DNA from: Alcanivorax sp.
GTDB lineage: Bacteria > Pseudomonadota > Gammaproteobacteria > Pseudomonadales > Alcanivoracaceae
DNA length: 64,000 bases
NCBI RefSeq assembly: GCF_002733835.1
Contig: NZ_NVWY01000031.1
Span: forward strand, 1-64,000
Direction: 5' to 3'
This document shows positions 35,171 to 44,270 of the stretch, one piece after another; the first letter of the stretch is position 1, and every line of letters starts with the position of its first letter. Position numbers and translations under genes: made by a program. The notes below the pieces were generated by a model, which was not told the DNA's origin, searched no databases, and saw only the letters and a program-made list of their open reading frames with translations.

Positions 35171-36211
35171 ATGCGAAATATTATTTATCTTACATTGCTG
35201 GCAACGATGGGGGCGGAAGCGGTGGGGCTTGATGTCGCCGTTACCAGCCGTTCCGTTAGTGAACCCATGGCTATCGAGGGATTTACGAATGAATGGGATG
35301 GTGACCTGCACAAGGGAGATATTGCCTGGACCCGGAATCGACTGGATATCGGGGTGCGACAGGGGGCATGGCGAATTGGTTATACACAACGGTATGACTA
35401 TACCCTGAAATTCAACAATGAAACGGCGGACCTGTATTACCGGTCGGAGAACGATTTGCCGGAGCCAGCAGGAGACGTACCGGTTCGTCTGGATGCCTGG
35501 CATATGCGTGCGCAGGGAGTGAAGCTCTCCTGGCAGTGGACTTCCGGCGGCTTTTTTGTCGAACCAGCTGTTTCTTTGCTGTCGGGGTGGCAGTTTCAGG
35601 ATGGCAGCCTGAATGGTTTTTTGCGTAACGAAAATGGCGACCTTTCCGGCCAGGCAGAGCTGGATTACCGCTACTCGCAAGATCTGCTGCTGGACCACCA
35701 GTTTGACAGGCCGTCTGGCAGAGGGGTGGCTGTTGACCTTTTGTTGGGCTGGGAGGGAGAGGAAAGAGGTGCCAATCTGGAAATACAGGATCTCTATGGT
35801 CGCATGTGGTGGCGTGATGCGCCGTACACTCGTGGAACCTTTAATACGGTCAGCCGTAACAATCCGGGAGTGGTGCGACTGGACCCTGCGTTCAGTGGTG
35901 TGCGTGATATAGAGGATTACCAGCAGAGGTTGTCGACCTACATGCTGGGAAATTATTGGCAAGACCAGGGTGACTGGCGGTGGTCTGTGGATGCCGAGTA
36001 TTTCCTGGATCGTTTGTGGGTGCGCCCTGGGGTGAGCCTGACTCAGGTTCCGGGTAACCCCTATCTGGGGCATGAATTACGTGATCGACAGTGGTTGCTG
36101 GGGGTCGCTGATGATGATCAGCGCTGGCATGCGCAGCTTGGCTCGGATGACTGGGATCTGGCGGAGGCGAGGAGTCTGACTGTGCAGCTGGGCTATCGTT
36201 ACGTTTGGTAG
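35171..36211 (+). CDS. Outer-membrane beta-barrel protein, unknown function
   Basis: 346 aa. Short signal peptide (MRNIIYLTLLATMGAEA), then many amphipathic strands of alternating hydrophobic and polar residues rich in Trp, Tyr, Asp and Arg, ending GYRYVW. The C-terminal Trp and strand periodicity indicate an outer-membrane barrel. No family recognised. It directly follows the large lipoprotein and may form a partner for it. The ATG lies 4 nt past a terminator-like T-run, so translation initiation is unusual. Confidence 0.65.
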   Translation: MRNIIYLTLLATMGAEAVGLDVAVTSRSVSEPMAIEGFTNEWDGDLHKGDIAWTRNRLDIGVRQGAWRIGYTQRYDYTLKFNNETADLYYRSENDLPEPAGDVPVRLDAWHMRAQGVKLSWQWTSGGFFVEPAVSLLSGWQFQDGSLNGFLRNENGDLSGQAELDYRYSQDLLLDHQFDRPSGRGVAVDLLLGWEGEERGANLEIQDLYGRMWWRDAPYTRGTFNTVSRNNPGVVRLDPAFSGVRDIEDYQQRLSTYMLGNYWQDQGDWRWSVDAEYFLDRLWVRPGVSLTQVPGNPYLGHELRDRQWLLGVADDDQRWHAQLGSDDWDLAEARSLTVQLGYRYVW

Positions 36212-36285
36212 TAATGGTGCGCAAAATGTTGATTTTGCAAGCGCGCTCCGACACAGGTGGAGTAGCAGGGTAGAGGTCAACCTAA

Positions 36286-36547
36286 GGAGCCTCTGAATAA
36301 CTCCTTGCGTGCTCAGCGAGACCTGAAGCGTGCAGCTGTTGTGTCTTGTCTCGACGGACAGGGTGGTTCCCTTTCCTAGAGGCAAGGCACAGCAGATGGG
36401 CGCTTCAGGCCGCGCCCTCCGGGTCTTCCAGGCTGGCCCGCACTCGTCGTTACAATTTCTCGATGGATGGACATACACCTTCAAAATTGTGCCTAGATTA
36501 CGAACCAGCCTGAAAGACTGAGCATGCAAGGAGTTATTCAGAGCCCC
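36286..36547. mobile_element. MITE-like element, IS5-type ends
   Basis: 262 bp bounded by terminal inverted repeats of about 30 bp sharing CTCTGAATAACTCCTTGC (left GGAGC.., right GGGG..; about 28 of 31 match with one 1-nt indel) and flanked by the 4-bp duplication CTAA (36282-36285 and 36548-36551). IS5-group transposons typically duplicate CTAR or YTAR. No transposase frame, so it would need a transposase in trans. It fills most of the gap after the barrel gene. Confidence 0.85.
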
Positions 36548-36631
36548 CTAAGCCTATCTTCGCCGAGATAACCATGGTTGATTAAACTTGAGTCCAAGTC
36601 GGGTGATGCTCTCATGTCTGGCCGCAGCAGC

Positions 36632-36662
36632 CCCAAGAGCGGGAAGAGCCTCCGCTCTTGGG
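36632..36662. terminator. Long hairpin, possible bidirectional terminator
   Basis: CCCAAGAGCGG (36632-36642) and CCGCTCTTGGG (36652-36662), an 11-bp perfect stem. It lies in the convergent gap between the barrel protein and the next lipoprotein. No T-run, so factor-dependent or structural. Confidence 0.45.
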
Positions 36663-36692
36663 AGTGTTTCGCCTGGCATGATTTCGTTCTCA

Positions 36693-36722
36693 GTAGGTGC
36701 GCGGCTCAAGCGCTGCACCTAC
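36693..36722. repeat. REP-like palindrome (copy 2)
   Basis: 30-nt hairpin GTAGGTGC...GCACCTAC with core GGCTCAAGCGCTGC, the same core as copy 1 at 6932-6961 but with different, still complementary, arms. Located just after the stop of the lipoprotein gene on the minus strand. Confidence 0.7.
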
Positions 36723-36745
36723 GAAAAACCAAATGTATAACCGGG

Positions 36746-37738
36746 TTAATAATCAAAGGCGCTGGCGGAAAAGTGGAGCTCCAGATCGAAATCTTTACTT
36801 AGCCCGAGAGCGTCAACCGTGCCACTCAGGCTGGCAGTAATCTCGGTGCCTTCATCGCCCAGCCGTGTCCCGGTCAATTCCTTGATATTCAAGGAGTTGA
36901 CTTGAGCGCTCTCTGCATCGACCAGCTCAAGAATTTTGTCTTTCAGTTGTTGAATAGTGATCGCCTCATTCATGGTGTAGGGCTCATTGCCGAATAGAGC
37001 TTCGCCATCGACCGTGCCGCTATAGGTGAGTGACCATTGGACAGGGTAGCCAGCGTGCAGGCTTCCCAGGCTGTCCTCGACATTACTGAGCGCTCCAATT
37101 GTAATAGTGTCGTTTTCGGATAGCTCGTCCAGACCTGCTTGAATCGCTTCTGGCAGGATAGCGGTGTTGAAGAAGTTGAATCCCCCCATAGTGCCAGCGA
37201 TTTTCGTTAGTTGATCCGCAAAGTCCTGGTTGCAGTAATCGTTTTGAGGGTTCTGCTCCCAGTTATCCCAGTTGTCGAACAAATCCGGGGAAATGCCGGA
37301 GGTTTGCTCCATGGTGTAATGGGTCAGGGCATTGGCATTGACCCGGTTGCCGGATGCGTACACGGTGTTGCACAGTACGCTGTAGTACTCGGCATTTTCT
37401 TCTCCGTTCAGAGTGGCCCGCACCAGAACGGGGGCCTGCAGGCCGAAGAATGGGTGGTGGGCATCCTCATCATCTTCGTCGAACTCATCACTCCAGATGA
37501 AATGGCCGTTGTTATCTGTTGTCAGGCGCTTGCGATCACCGTGAGCATCCTTGATGTCTACGGTTGCCCCCAAGGCGGGATTGCCATAGGCATCTGTTAC
37601 GCTGCCCTGTAGCAATACGGCTGCTGTGGTGTTGTCTTCGTCATCGTCATCGGTGACATCTGTGAGCTTGCAACCGCTTAGCGCCAGTCCGCTGAGAGCA
37701 ACGACCATCGCCAGTGTCCATTTCTGTGTTGATTTCAT
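36746..37738 (-). CDS. Lipoprotein with carboxypeptidase-regulatory-like domain
   Basis: 330 aa. Lipobox LALSGC (Cys23) is followed by an acidic tract (DVTDDDDEDN). Residues about 45-100 (QGSVTDAYGNPALGATVDI, TTDNNGHFIW) form the carboxypeptidase-regulatory-like beta sandwich seen in surface proteins. The rest is an unrecognised domain with two Cys (CNTVY and DYCNQDF) that could pair. Probably co-transcribed with the upstream TraF-like barrel gene, 15 bp away. Surface location is inferred. Confidence 0.75.
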   Translation of the reverse strand: MKSTQKWTLAMVVALSGLALSGCKLTDVTDDDDEDNTTAAVLLQGSVTDAYGNPALGATVDIKDAHGDRKRLTTDNNGHFIWSDEFDEDDEDAHHPFFGLQAPVLVRATLNGEENAEYYSVLCNTVYASGNRVNANALTHYTMEQTSGISPDLFDNWDNWEQNPQNDYCNQDFADQLTKIAGTMGGFNFFNTAILPEAIQAGLDELSENDTITIGALSNVEDSLGSLHAGYPVQWSLTYSGTVDGEALFGNEPYTMNEAITIQQLKDKILELVDAESAQVNSLNIKELTGTRLGDEGTEITASLSGTVDALGLSKDFDLELHFSASAFDY

Positions 37739-37753
37739 CTTGTTTCCCCCAGT

Positions 37754-38929
37754 TTAAATCTTGAAACCCAGTTGTAATGCCGCGCCCAAGGTGTCGCCTT
37801 CGCCGACGGCGGCACTCAGGTCGATATTGAATCGGTCAAAGGGCGTGATGCCGATGCCCGCTGTCACCAGGTTGGAGACATTGCTCTGAATATCCGTGCG
37901 ATAACCGGCGCGTAAATGAATATGGCGGCCAGCAGAAAATTCAGCGCCAGCTCGCAGGTACTGGGTATCTTCCAATAACTCGAAACCATTGCGTTTGGTC
38001 AGGTCGATATTGGCTTCCAGCTTCATCCAGTTATTGTATTGAAAGCCGAATGCGGTGGTGATGACAGGCGCCATTTTGTACTCAGTGTCATTGGGCCCGG
38101 AAAAAGTCTTTGGGATAAGGTTCTCAATGGTTGCCGCAACAATGTACTGCTTCTTGTCGCCCAGGCGAGCAAGGGCCCCGAGATCCAGATTGAGATTGGT
38201 GTGTGATTCGAGGTTGTCAGAATCGGTCATGTCATCGGCCTCGAAGGCCGAGGGGGTGGCTGAATAGTGGATCAGTTCGATCGTCTGGACTTTTACTGTA
38301 GCGCCGGTTTCCAGGGTGGTGCCACGAATATCGAAATTATGCCCGCCCATCAGGCCGTATTCGTGTACCCATACCAGGGAAGAGTCCGCCGTGGATTGCA
38401 GGTCATCTTCATCCGCTGCGCCATCAGCAATGTCTTCCAATACCTGGCGGTCACTATCTATATAGGTTGTGCTGACGCCTGCGGACGCTTTTGCGCGGCT
38501 CACGAAGGCGGCGGGCATAAAGCGATTGGGTACGCCCACCATAACGGCGCCGCCGGCATCCAGCTGGAGTTGCTTGTCACTGAGTGACTGGAGTGTGCCT
38601 TCCGCCTCATCAATGGCGTCATCTCTCTCCGGCCCTGCTGGTGGAGGGTTGTCCTCCAAGTCTTCAATCTGGTCACTGAAGTCGTCCAGCTCATCAACCA
38701 TGCCATCCTGATCGTAGGCGATGGCGCCCACATTCAGGGCGAAGCTGAATGCATCTTTATCGTCGTAGGTATTGATCAGGGCCGGGTTGTAAAGCGCCTG
38801 ATTGTACTCCCCCATGGTCATCCCCGCGCCTCCACGTGCCATGGCACGGGCATCATGGATCTCGGCGTTAGCCAGACATGGCAGCAGGGTGGCGGCTGAA
38901 ACCGCAGCCGCAAGCGTGCGTAGCTTCAT
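37754..38929 (-). CDS. TraF_2-type outer-membrane protein
   Basis: 391 aa. Signal peptide to CLANA, then IHDARAMARGGAGMTMGEYNQALYNPAL, the start of the 'plasmid transfer operon TraF' (TraF_2) domain found in chromosomal outer-membrane proteins resembling long-chain fatty-acid transporters. The C terminus (LGAALQLGFKI) is strand-like. Despite the name, no conjugation genes are nearby, so a role in transfer is not implied. A helical acidic insert (DELDDFSDQIEDLEDN) lies near residue 85. First gene of the pair with the lipoprotein. Confidence 0.78.
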   Translation of the reverse strand: MKLRTLAAAVSAATLLPCLANAEIHDARAMARGGAGMTMGEYNQALYNPALINTYDDKDAFSFALNVGAIAYDQDGMVDELDDFSDQIEDLEDNPPPAGPERDDAIDEAEGTLQSLSDKQLQLDAGGAVMVGVPNRFMPAAFVSRAKASAGVSTTYIDSDRQVLEDIADGAADEDDLQSTADSSLVWVHEYGLMGGHNFDIRGTTLETGATVKVQTIELIHYSATPSAFEADDMTDSDNLESHTNLNLDLGALARLGDKKQYIVAATIENLIPKTFSGPNDTEYKMAPVITTAFGFQYNNWMKLEANIDLTKRNGFELLEDTQYLRAGAEFSAGRHIHLRAGYRTDIQSNVSNLVTAGIGITPFDRFNIDLSAAVGEGDTLGAALQLGFKI

Positions 38930-39931
38930 TATTTTTCCCCAGTTTTATTAATAATGAAAAATGGCAAACCGGGAGGGATCTTATTGGAAAAAAAACTTCA
39001 CAACATCCCCCATTTGGGTGATGTTGATCATGCCGCCTCTCAGTGCCGGCTTTCTTGCGGCTCAGGCCGAAAGTGTGGATCAGCCGTTCCACGGCGGCGT
39101 TGAAGGGAGGGGGGGCTCCGGGATTTTGCTCCGGTTCTGTCGGACCAAGCCCTGAGTGAGACGCTTTGTGGCAAGGCATGCCGACCACGGTAAGCGGGTG
39201 GCTTTGGTCCGGGTGTTGCAGGCTGACTGCCTGATTCTGCAGCTTCTGGTCGTCTTCCGGGTAGTAGGCCCTGAAGCTCTGCTTGGTCTGTACCAGAGTG
39301 GAGTGAGAGGCTCCAGCAGATGGGGGGCACAGATCGTTGGGTTTGACGATGAGGCGGTAGTTAAGAGTGGGTGGCGAATCTGGCTTCGTCGTGCCGGGAG
39401 ACAAGGCCAACTTTACTAATGGGGCCGCGACTCTGAAGCTGGTAGACGGGGTCGTATTTGGCCATGCCCAGCCGGTAGGACGGTTCAGCGACTTTGGGCA
39501 GACCATCATGTGCCGCGTATTCTGGTGATAGTCTTCCACATGGATGCTGCTGGATTGGGCGCTCAGCCGTCGGCACAGCTCGGTAATGTCCAGGCCTCAG
39601 TGTTCGGGACGGCGTGGGGCTTCATAAATATCCCCGATGCACTGAAGAATATTGTCTGTAGCGCTACCCTGAACGGCGCATCCAGAGATGCCCGATTTCA
39701 CCTGGAGTCGTTTTTTCCCGCAAATTCTTATTGCAATCCCCTGTCGGGATTTTTGTGTAGGCAGCCTTGCCGACCTCTGATAAATAAGGGTGCCCCATGT
39801 CTCTTGGGGGTAGGGGCGTCTCAAGTCCGGTGTAGGGTCATTGAGAAATGAAAAGCCTTCATGTGCCAACCCGCCGGGTTTTGGGTAGAATATGCGCCCC
39901 AATCCACTCTTAGCACGTTGACAGGTAGCCC
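38930..39931. other. 1-kb intergenic region without a convincing gene
   Basis: Several overlapping open frames exist on both strands, the longest on the minus strand at 38868-39539 (223 codons), but it overlaps the TraF-like gene, is Pro/His/Ser rich and looks like no known protein. A decayed gene is possible. A likely -10 for glyA, TAGAAT, lies near 39887-39892 (GGGTAGAATATGCG), with no clear -35. Confidence 0.4.
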
Positions 39932-41188
39932 ATGTTCCCGAAATCCATGTCCATCGCCGAGTTTGACCCGGAAATCAAAGCGGCCATCGAGGCCGAAGAG
40001 CGTCGTCAGGAAGAGCATATCGAGCTGATTGCGTCTGAAAACTATGCTTCGCCGAGGGTCATGGAAGCCCAGGGCTCCGTACTGACCAACAAGTACGCCG
40101 AAGGCTACCCGGGCAAGCGTTACTACGGCGGTTGCGAGAACGTGGATGTGGTTGAGCAGCTGGCGATTGATCGCGCCTGTGAGCTGTTCGGCGCCGACTG
40201 GGCCAACGTGCAGCCGCATTCCGGTTCCCAGGCCAATGGCGCGGTTTACATGGCCATGCTGAAAGCGGGCGACACCGTGCTGGGCATGAGCCTGGACGCG
40301 GGTGGTCACCTGACCCACGGCGCCAAGCCGAACTTCTCCGGCAAGACCTACAATGCCATCCAGTACGGCCTGGACAACGAGACCGGCCTGATCGATTACG
40401 AGCAGGTGGCCTCCCTGGCCCGCGAGCACAAGCCGAAAATGATCGTGGCGGGCTTCTCTGCCTACTCCCAGGTGGTGGACTGGCAGCGTTTCCGTGACAT
40501 CGCCGACGAAGTGGGCGCGATCCTGCTGGTGGACATGGCCCACGTGGCCGGTCTGGTTGCCGCAGGCGTCTACCCCAGCCCGGTGGGTATTGCCGACATC
40601 ACCACCACTACCACCCACAAAACTCTGGGTGGTCCCCGTGGCGGCCTGATCATGGGCAAGGCCAACGAAGAGATTCAGAAGAAGATCAACTCTGCCGTGT
40701 TCCCCGGTGGCCAGGGTGGCCCACTGGAGCACGTGATTGCCGCCAAGGCGATCTGCTTCAAGGAAGCCATGCAGGGGGATTTCAAGGGTTACCAGCAGCA
40801 GGTAGTGAAGAACGCCCAGGCCATGGCCGGCGTATTCATCGAGCGGGGTTTCGACGTGGTATCCAACGGCACCGAAAACCACCTGTTCCTGCTCAGCCTG
40901 ATCAAGCAGGACATCACCGGTAAAGATGCCGACGCCGCCCTGGGCCGCGCCAACATCACCGTGAACAAGAACGCCGTGCCCAACGACCCGCGTTCCCCGT
41001 TCGTCACCTCTGGCCTGCGCATCGGCTCCCCGTCCATCACCCGTCGTGGTTTTGACGAAGCGGATGCCAAGGCATTGGCTGGCTGGATTTGCGACATCCT
41101 CGACAATATGGGCGATGAGTCTGTGATTGAGAGTGTGAAAGGCAAGGTGAAGGAAATCTGTGCGCGGTTGCCGGTTTATGAGCGGTAG
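39932..41188 (+). CDS. glyA: Serine hydroxymethyltransferase
   Basis: PLP enzyme converting serine and tetrahydrofolate to glycine and methylene-THF. 418 aa, standard length, with [15 protein letters not shown] near residue 30, [20 protein letters not shown] and the PLP Lys in [14 protein letters not shown]. In gammaproteobacteria glyA often precedes nrdR and the riboflavin genes, as here. Confidence 0.97.
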   Translation: MFPKSMSIAEFDPEIKAAIEAEERRQEEHIELIASENYASPRVMEAQGSVLTNKYAEGYPGKRYYGGCENVDVVEQLAIDRACELFGADWANVQPHSGSQANGAVYMAMLKAGDTVLGMSLDAGGHLTHGAKPNFSGKTYNAIQYGLDNETGLIDYEQVASLAREHKPKMIVAGFSAYSQVVDWQRFRDIADEVGAILLVDMAHVAGLVAAGVYPSPVGIADITTTTTHKTLGGPRGGLIMGKANEEIQKKINSAVFPGGQGGPLEHVIAAKAICFKEAMQGDFKGYQQQVVKNAQAMAGVFIERGFDVVSNGTENHLFLLSLIKQDITGKDADAALGRANITVNKNAVPNDPRSPFVTSGLRIGSPSITRRGFDEADAKALAGWICDILDNMGDESVIESVKGKVKEICARLPVYER

Positions 41189-41194
41189 AAGATG

Positions 41195-41659
41195 AGTTGA
41201 CAGTTGACAGTGGATAGTTGACAGCGAAAAGCAAACAATACGTAGAGTCACGGATGACGAGAAAGTATGCAGCGCGGGAGAAATCCCGCGCTTTTGCTTT
41301 GCGGATGATAAAGGTTTATCAGTATCTGCAAGAGCAGAAGCGAGAATACATATTAAGTAAGCAATTGCTGCGCAGCGGAACAGCAATTGGAGCCTTGGTC
41401 AGGGAAGCAGAGCAGGCCGAGAGTCGTGCAGACTTCGTGCATAAATTGTCTATCGCTCTGAAAGAGGCTAATGAAACGGAATATTGGCTGGAGTTGTTGA
41501 TGGAGTCCGGCTATTTGGAGCCTTCGTCTGGTCAGCCGGTTATGGCTGACGCCAAAGAGTTATTGAAGATATTGACGGCAATTATCAAAACCACCAAAAC
41601 TCGCAGATAATCGGGTTTCAAGGTTTTAGCTGTCAATTGTCAACTATCAACTGTCAACT
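41195..41659. repeat. Heptamer-armed element E carrying a four-helix-bundle gene
   Basis: Left arm 41195-41225 and right arm 41629-41659 are each 31 nt and, once reversed, align without gaps at 27 of 31 positions. Both consist of four AGTTGAC-type heptamers plus AGC. The 465-bp unit begins 6 bp after the glyA stop and ends 9 bp before the nrdR ATG, and encloses one gene. The smaller element F has the same arm subfamily but no gene. Confidence 0.88.
41254..41610 (+). CDS. Four-helix-bundle protein (23S rRNA IVP type)
   Basis: 118 aa, basic N terminus (MTRKYAAREKS), entirely helical in character. LLRSGTAIGALVREAEQAES and FVHKLSIALKEANETEYWLE are characteristic of the small four-helix-bundle family found in 23S rRNA intervening sequences and related to Avd of diversity-generating retroelements. 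Family members are thought to bind nucleic acid or protein; function is not established. The frame opens at a TTG (41218) inside the repeat arm; I use the first ATG beyond it. No ribosome site is strong. It sits inside inverted-repeat element E. Confidence 0.85.
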   Translation: MTRKYAAREKSRAFALRMIKVYQYLQEQKREYILSKQLLRSGTAIGALVREAEQAESRADFVHKLSIALKEANETEYWLELLMESGYLEPSSGQPVMADAKELLKILTAIIKTTKTRR

Positions 41660-41668
41660 GGGGTTCCC

Positions 41669-42163
41669 ATGTACTGCCCGTTTTGCTCCGCCCAGGACAC
41701 CAAGGTGATCGACTCCCGTCTGGTTGCGGATGGGGTGCAGATCCGTCGTCGCCGTGAGTGCTTGAGCTGTACCGAGCGCTTTACCACCTTTGAAACAGCA
41801 GAGCTGGTGATGCCGCGCCTGGTGAAAACCGATGGCACCCGCCAGCCGTTCGATGAGGCCAAGCTGCGTGCGGGCATGCTGCGGGCGCTGGAGAAACGGC
41901 CGGTGAGCATGGAAGACCTGGAAGCCGCAATCAGCCGGATTTGTCACCGTCTGCGTGCCACCGGCGAACGGGAGCTGCCGGCCCGGGAGTTGGGCGAGTT
42001 TGTCATGGAAGAGCTGCAACAGTTGGACGATGTGGCCTATGTGCGTTTTGCGTCGGTGTACCGCAGCTTCCAGGACATTTCCGAGTTTTCCGCTGAAGTG
42101 GACCGCCTGAAAAAAGCCGGTGGTAAGTTGGGAGACACGTTGGACGAGCCGAAAGAGTCGTGA
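41669..42163 (+). CDS. nrdR: Transcriptional repressor NrdR
   Basis: Repressor of ribonucleotide reductase genes that senses ATP/dATP. 164 aa: N-terminal zinc ribbon ([17 protein letters not shown], then [12 protein letters not shown]), then the ATP-cone domain ([18 protein letters not shown]). Its stop overlaps the ribD GTG by 4 bp. Confidence 0.96.
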   Translation: MYCPFCSAQDTKVIDSRLVADGVQIRRRRECLSCTERFTTFETAELVMPRLVKTDGTRQPFDEAKLRAGMLRALEKRPVSMEDLEAAISRICHRLRATGERELPARELGEFVMEELQQLDDVAYVRFASVYRSFQDISEFSAEVDRLKKAGGKLGDTLDEPKES

Positions 42164-43308
42164 GCTTTTCTGCTGCCGACCATCAGTCTATGAGCCGGGC
42201 GCTGCAACTGGCGCGCCAAGGCCTCTACACCACGGACCCTAACCCACGAGTGGGGTGTGTGCTGGTGCGTGATGGCGCCGTGGTCGGTGAGGGCTTTCAT
42301 GCCCGGGCCGGCGAGCCCCATGCCGAGCGTCATGCGCTGGCGGCGGCTGGCGATCGGGCTCAGGGAGCCACGGCCTATGTCACTCTGGAACCTTGCTCCC
42401 ATACCGGGCGTACCGGCCCCTGCGCGGATGCGCTGGTGGACGCCGGGGTGGCGAGGGTTGTTGCGGCCATGGAGGACCCCAATCCCCAGGTGGCGGGGCA
42501 GGGGCTGCAACGGCTGGCGGATGCCGGCATTGCGGTGGCGTCGGGATTGCTGGAAACGCAGGCCCGGGAATTGAATCCGGGGTTCATTGCCCGGATGACC
42601 CGGCAGCGACCTTATATTCGCATCAAGATTGCCGCCAGTGTGGATGGCCGCACGGCCATGGCTAGTGGGGAGTCCCAGTGGATCACCGGCCCGGCGGCGC
42701 GGGAAGATGTGCAGCGCCTGCGGGCCCGCAGTTCAGCGGTGGTCACCGGTGTGGGGACGGTGCTGGCGGATCGGCCTTCCTATACGGTACGCCCGGCGCA
42801 ATGGACCCTGGCGGACTATCACGGCAAGCCGGGAGACCATAATCAGACGGGCCGTGACTGGGTGCGCCAGCCGTTGCGAGTGATTCTGGACAGAACCCTG
42901 CGCACGCCGCCGGATGTGCCGGTGGTCAGTGCGCCGGGGCATTGCCTGCTGGTGGCTGGGGAACAGCACCCGGGGCGCCAGAATGCGCTGGAATCCGCCG
43001 GAGCTGAGGTCATGCACTTGCCGGCCTCTGGCTCCGGGATCGACCTGCAGCAGTTGCTAATCGAATTGAACCGGCGCGAATGTAATGAAGTGCTGGTAGA
43101 ATGTGGCGCCACGCTGGCCGGTGCGTTTGTTCGTGAGGGCCTGTTCGACGAAATTCTCGTCTATATGGCACCGGCCCTGTTGGGCTCGTCAGCCCGGCCG
43201 TTACTGGGGCTGCCGCAGTTGGCCAGCATGAGCGAGAAGGTGGCGTTGCGTTGGCAGGATGTGCGCCAGATTGGCGATGATCTGCGTTTGACGCTGGTTC
43301 CGGCGTAA
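42160..43308 (+). CDS. ribD: Bifunctional pyrimidine deaminase/reductase RibD
   Basis: Second and third steps of riboflavin synthesis. 382 aa from the GTG at 42160, in a 4-bp overlap with nrdR. The deaminase zinc site is [11 protein letters not shown] and [11 protein letters not shown]; the reductase domain starts near [18 protein letters not shown]. Normal length. Its last codons are followed 2 bp later by repeat element B. Confidence 0.95.
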   Translation: MSFSAADHQSMSRALQLARQGLYTTDPNPRVGCVLVRDGAVVGEGFHARAGEPHAERHALAAAGDRAQGATAYVTLEPCSHTGRTGPCADALVDAGVARVVAAMEDPNPQVAGQGLQRLADAGIAVASGLLETQARELNPGFIARMTRQRPYIRIKIAASVDGRTAMASGESQWITGPAAREDVQRLRARSSAVVTGVGTVLADRPSYTVRPAQWTLADYHGKPGDHNQTGRDWVRQPLRVILDRTLRTPPDVPVVSAPGHCLLVAGEQHPGRQNALESAGAEVMHLPASGSGIDLQQLLIELNRRECNEVLVECGATLAGAFVREGLFDEILVYMAPALLGSSARPLLGLPQLASMSEKVALRWQDVRQIGDDLRLTLVPA

Positions 43309-43310
43309 TG

Positions 43311-43463
43311 AGTTTAAAGTTCAAAGTTGAAAGTTAAAACGCAGATGAGGGCGGTGCGAGGTTGAGTGGTTGGCGTCGCGATTACCGGTGAACGCGGGCG
43401 CGGAACGGACAACAGGCAAGGCTCTGCCCGCGCTTTTCAACTTTGAACTTTAAACTTTCGACT
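43311..43463. repeat. Heptamer-armed inverted-repeat element B
   Basis: Left arm from 43311 in 7-bp units AGTTTAA, AGTTCAA, then AGTTGAA and AGTTAAA types; right arm to 43463. 43311-43332 and 43435-43456 are perfect 22-bp reverse complements. It begins 2 bp after the ribD stop. Arm subfamily as in element A. The interior is about 100 bp without an open frame. Confidence 0.85.
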
Positions 43464-43509
43464 CAATACCGACGTGTCTGGTCTGCGAGCCTGACGCAGG
43501 AGAGTTTAC

Positions 43510-44175
43510 ATGTTTACCGGCATTATCGAATCCATGGGCAAGGTGGCCGCCATGACCCCGAAAGGCGGCGATGTGACCTTGCTGATCAAGAGCGAAGGGC
43601 TGGACTTTTCCGATGTGCAGCTGGGCGACTCCATCGCAGTGAACGGCGTATGCCTTACCGCCACCGCGTTGCCTGGTGGTGCCTTTGAGGCGGATGTATC
43701 CGGGGAAACGCTGTCGCTGACCTCGCTGGCGCAAATCAGCGTGGGCAGCACGGTGAACCTGGAAAAAGCCCTGACTCCGTCCTCCCGACTGGGTGGCCAC
43801 CTGGTCAGCGGTCATGTGGATGGCCTGGGCAAGATTGTCGAGATGAAGCAGGATGCCCGTTCGGTGCGTATCGATATCGAGGCACCGGCGGAGTTGGCCA
43901 AGTACATTGCCCACAAGGGTTCAATCACCGTCGATGGCATCAGCCTGACGGTGAACAGTGTGGCCGGAGCGGTGTTTTCCCTGAACATTATTCCGCACAC
44001 CCAGGAGGTCACCACCATCGGCCAATGGCAGGTGGGGACGCCAGTGAACCTGGAAGTTGATATCATAGCCCGCTATCTGGAACGTCTGCTCCTGGGAGAG
44101 AAGGCCGCCGAGCCCACTTCCGAGGGGATTTCCATGGCGTTCCTGGCGGAAAACGGGTTTATCAAAGGCGTCTGA
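43510..44175 (+). CDS. ribE: Riboflavin synthase (alpha chain)
   Basis: Dismutates two lumazines to riboflavin. 221 aa made of two homologous lumazine-binding folds (MFTGIIESMGKVA and HLVSGHVDGLGKI near residue 97). Named ribC in some species. Ribosome site GGAGAG. The TGA stop lies inside the left arm of repeat element H. Confidence 0.95.
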   Translation: MFTGIIESMGKVAAMTPKGGDVTLLIKSEGLDFSDVQLGDSIAVNGVCLTATALPGGAFEADVSGETLSLTSLAQISVGSTVNLEKALTPSSRLGGHLVSGHVDGLGKIVEMKQDARSVRIDIEAPAELAKYIAHKGSITVDGISLTVNSVAGAVFSLNIIPHTQEVTTIGQWQVGTPVNLEVDIIARYLERLLLGEKAAEPTSEGISMAFLAENGFIKGV

Positions 44176-44199
44176 CGTCAGACGTCGGACGTCAGACGC
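44168..44199. repeat. Compact heptamer palindrome H
   Basis: 32 nt of four heptamers (GCGTCTG, ACGTCAG, then ACGTCGG and ACGTCAG types) plus ACGC. Arms 44168-44179 and 44188-44199 are exact reverse complements with an 8-nt loop. The left arm contains the ribE stop codon (44173-44175). Same subfamily as G and I. Confidence 0.75.
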
Positions 44200-44270
44200 A
44201 AGGCCGGCTGGCAGAAAGTCTGCGGCGGCGGTGCGTTATTGACCGCAGATGAATTGAAGGCAGCAATTGT

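Noticed and set aside
37754-38929. Conjugation or plasmid origin suggested by the TraF-like protein
   Set aside because: TraF_2 proteins are common on chromosomes and no other transfer gene, relaxase or oriT is visible.
39821-41386. 521-codon minus-strand frame opposite glyA
   Set aside because: Shadow of glyA; GlyA has full-length conserved motifs.
41195-41659. CRISPR-like array at the AGTTGAC repeats
   Set aside because: The units are contiguous 7-mers without spacers, in inverted arms, and no cas gene is near.
43330-43440. FMN riboswitch in the ribD-ribE gap
   Set aside because: Pieces such as GGGCGGTGCGAG and ACCGGTGAACGCGGG look tempting, but the conserved core of the RFN element is missing and the stretch is the interior of repeat element B.
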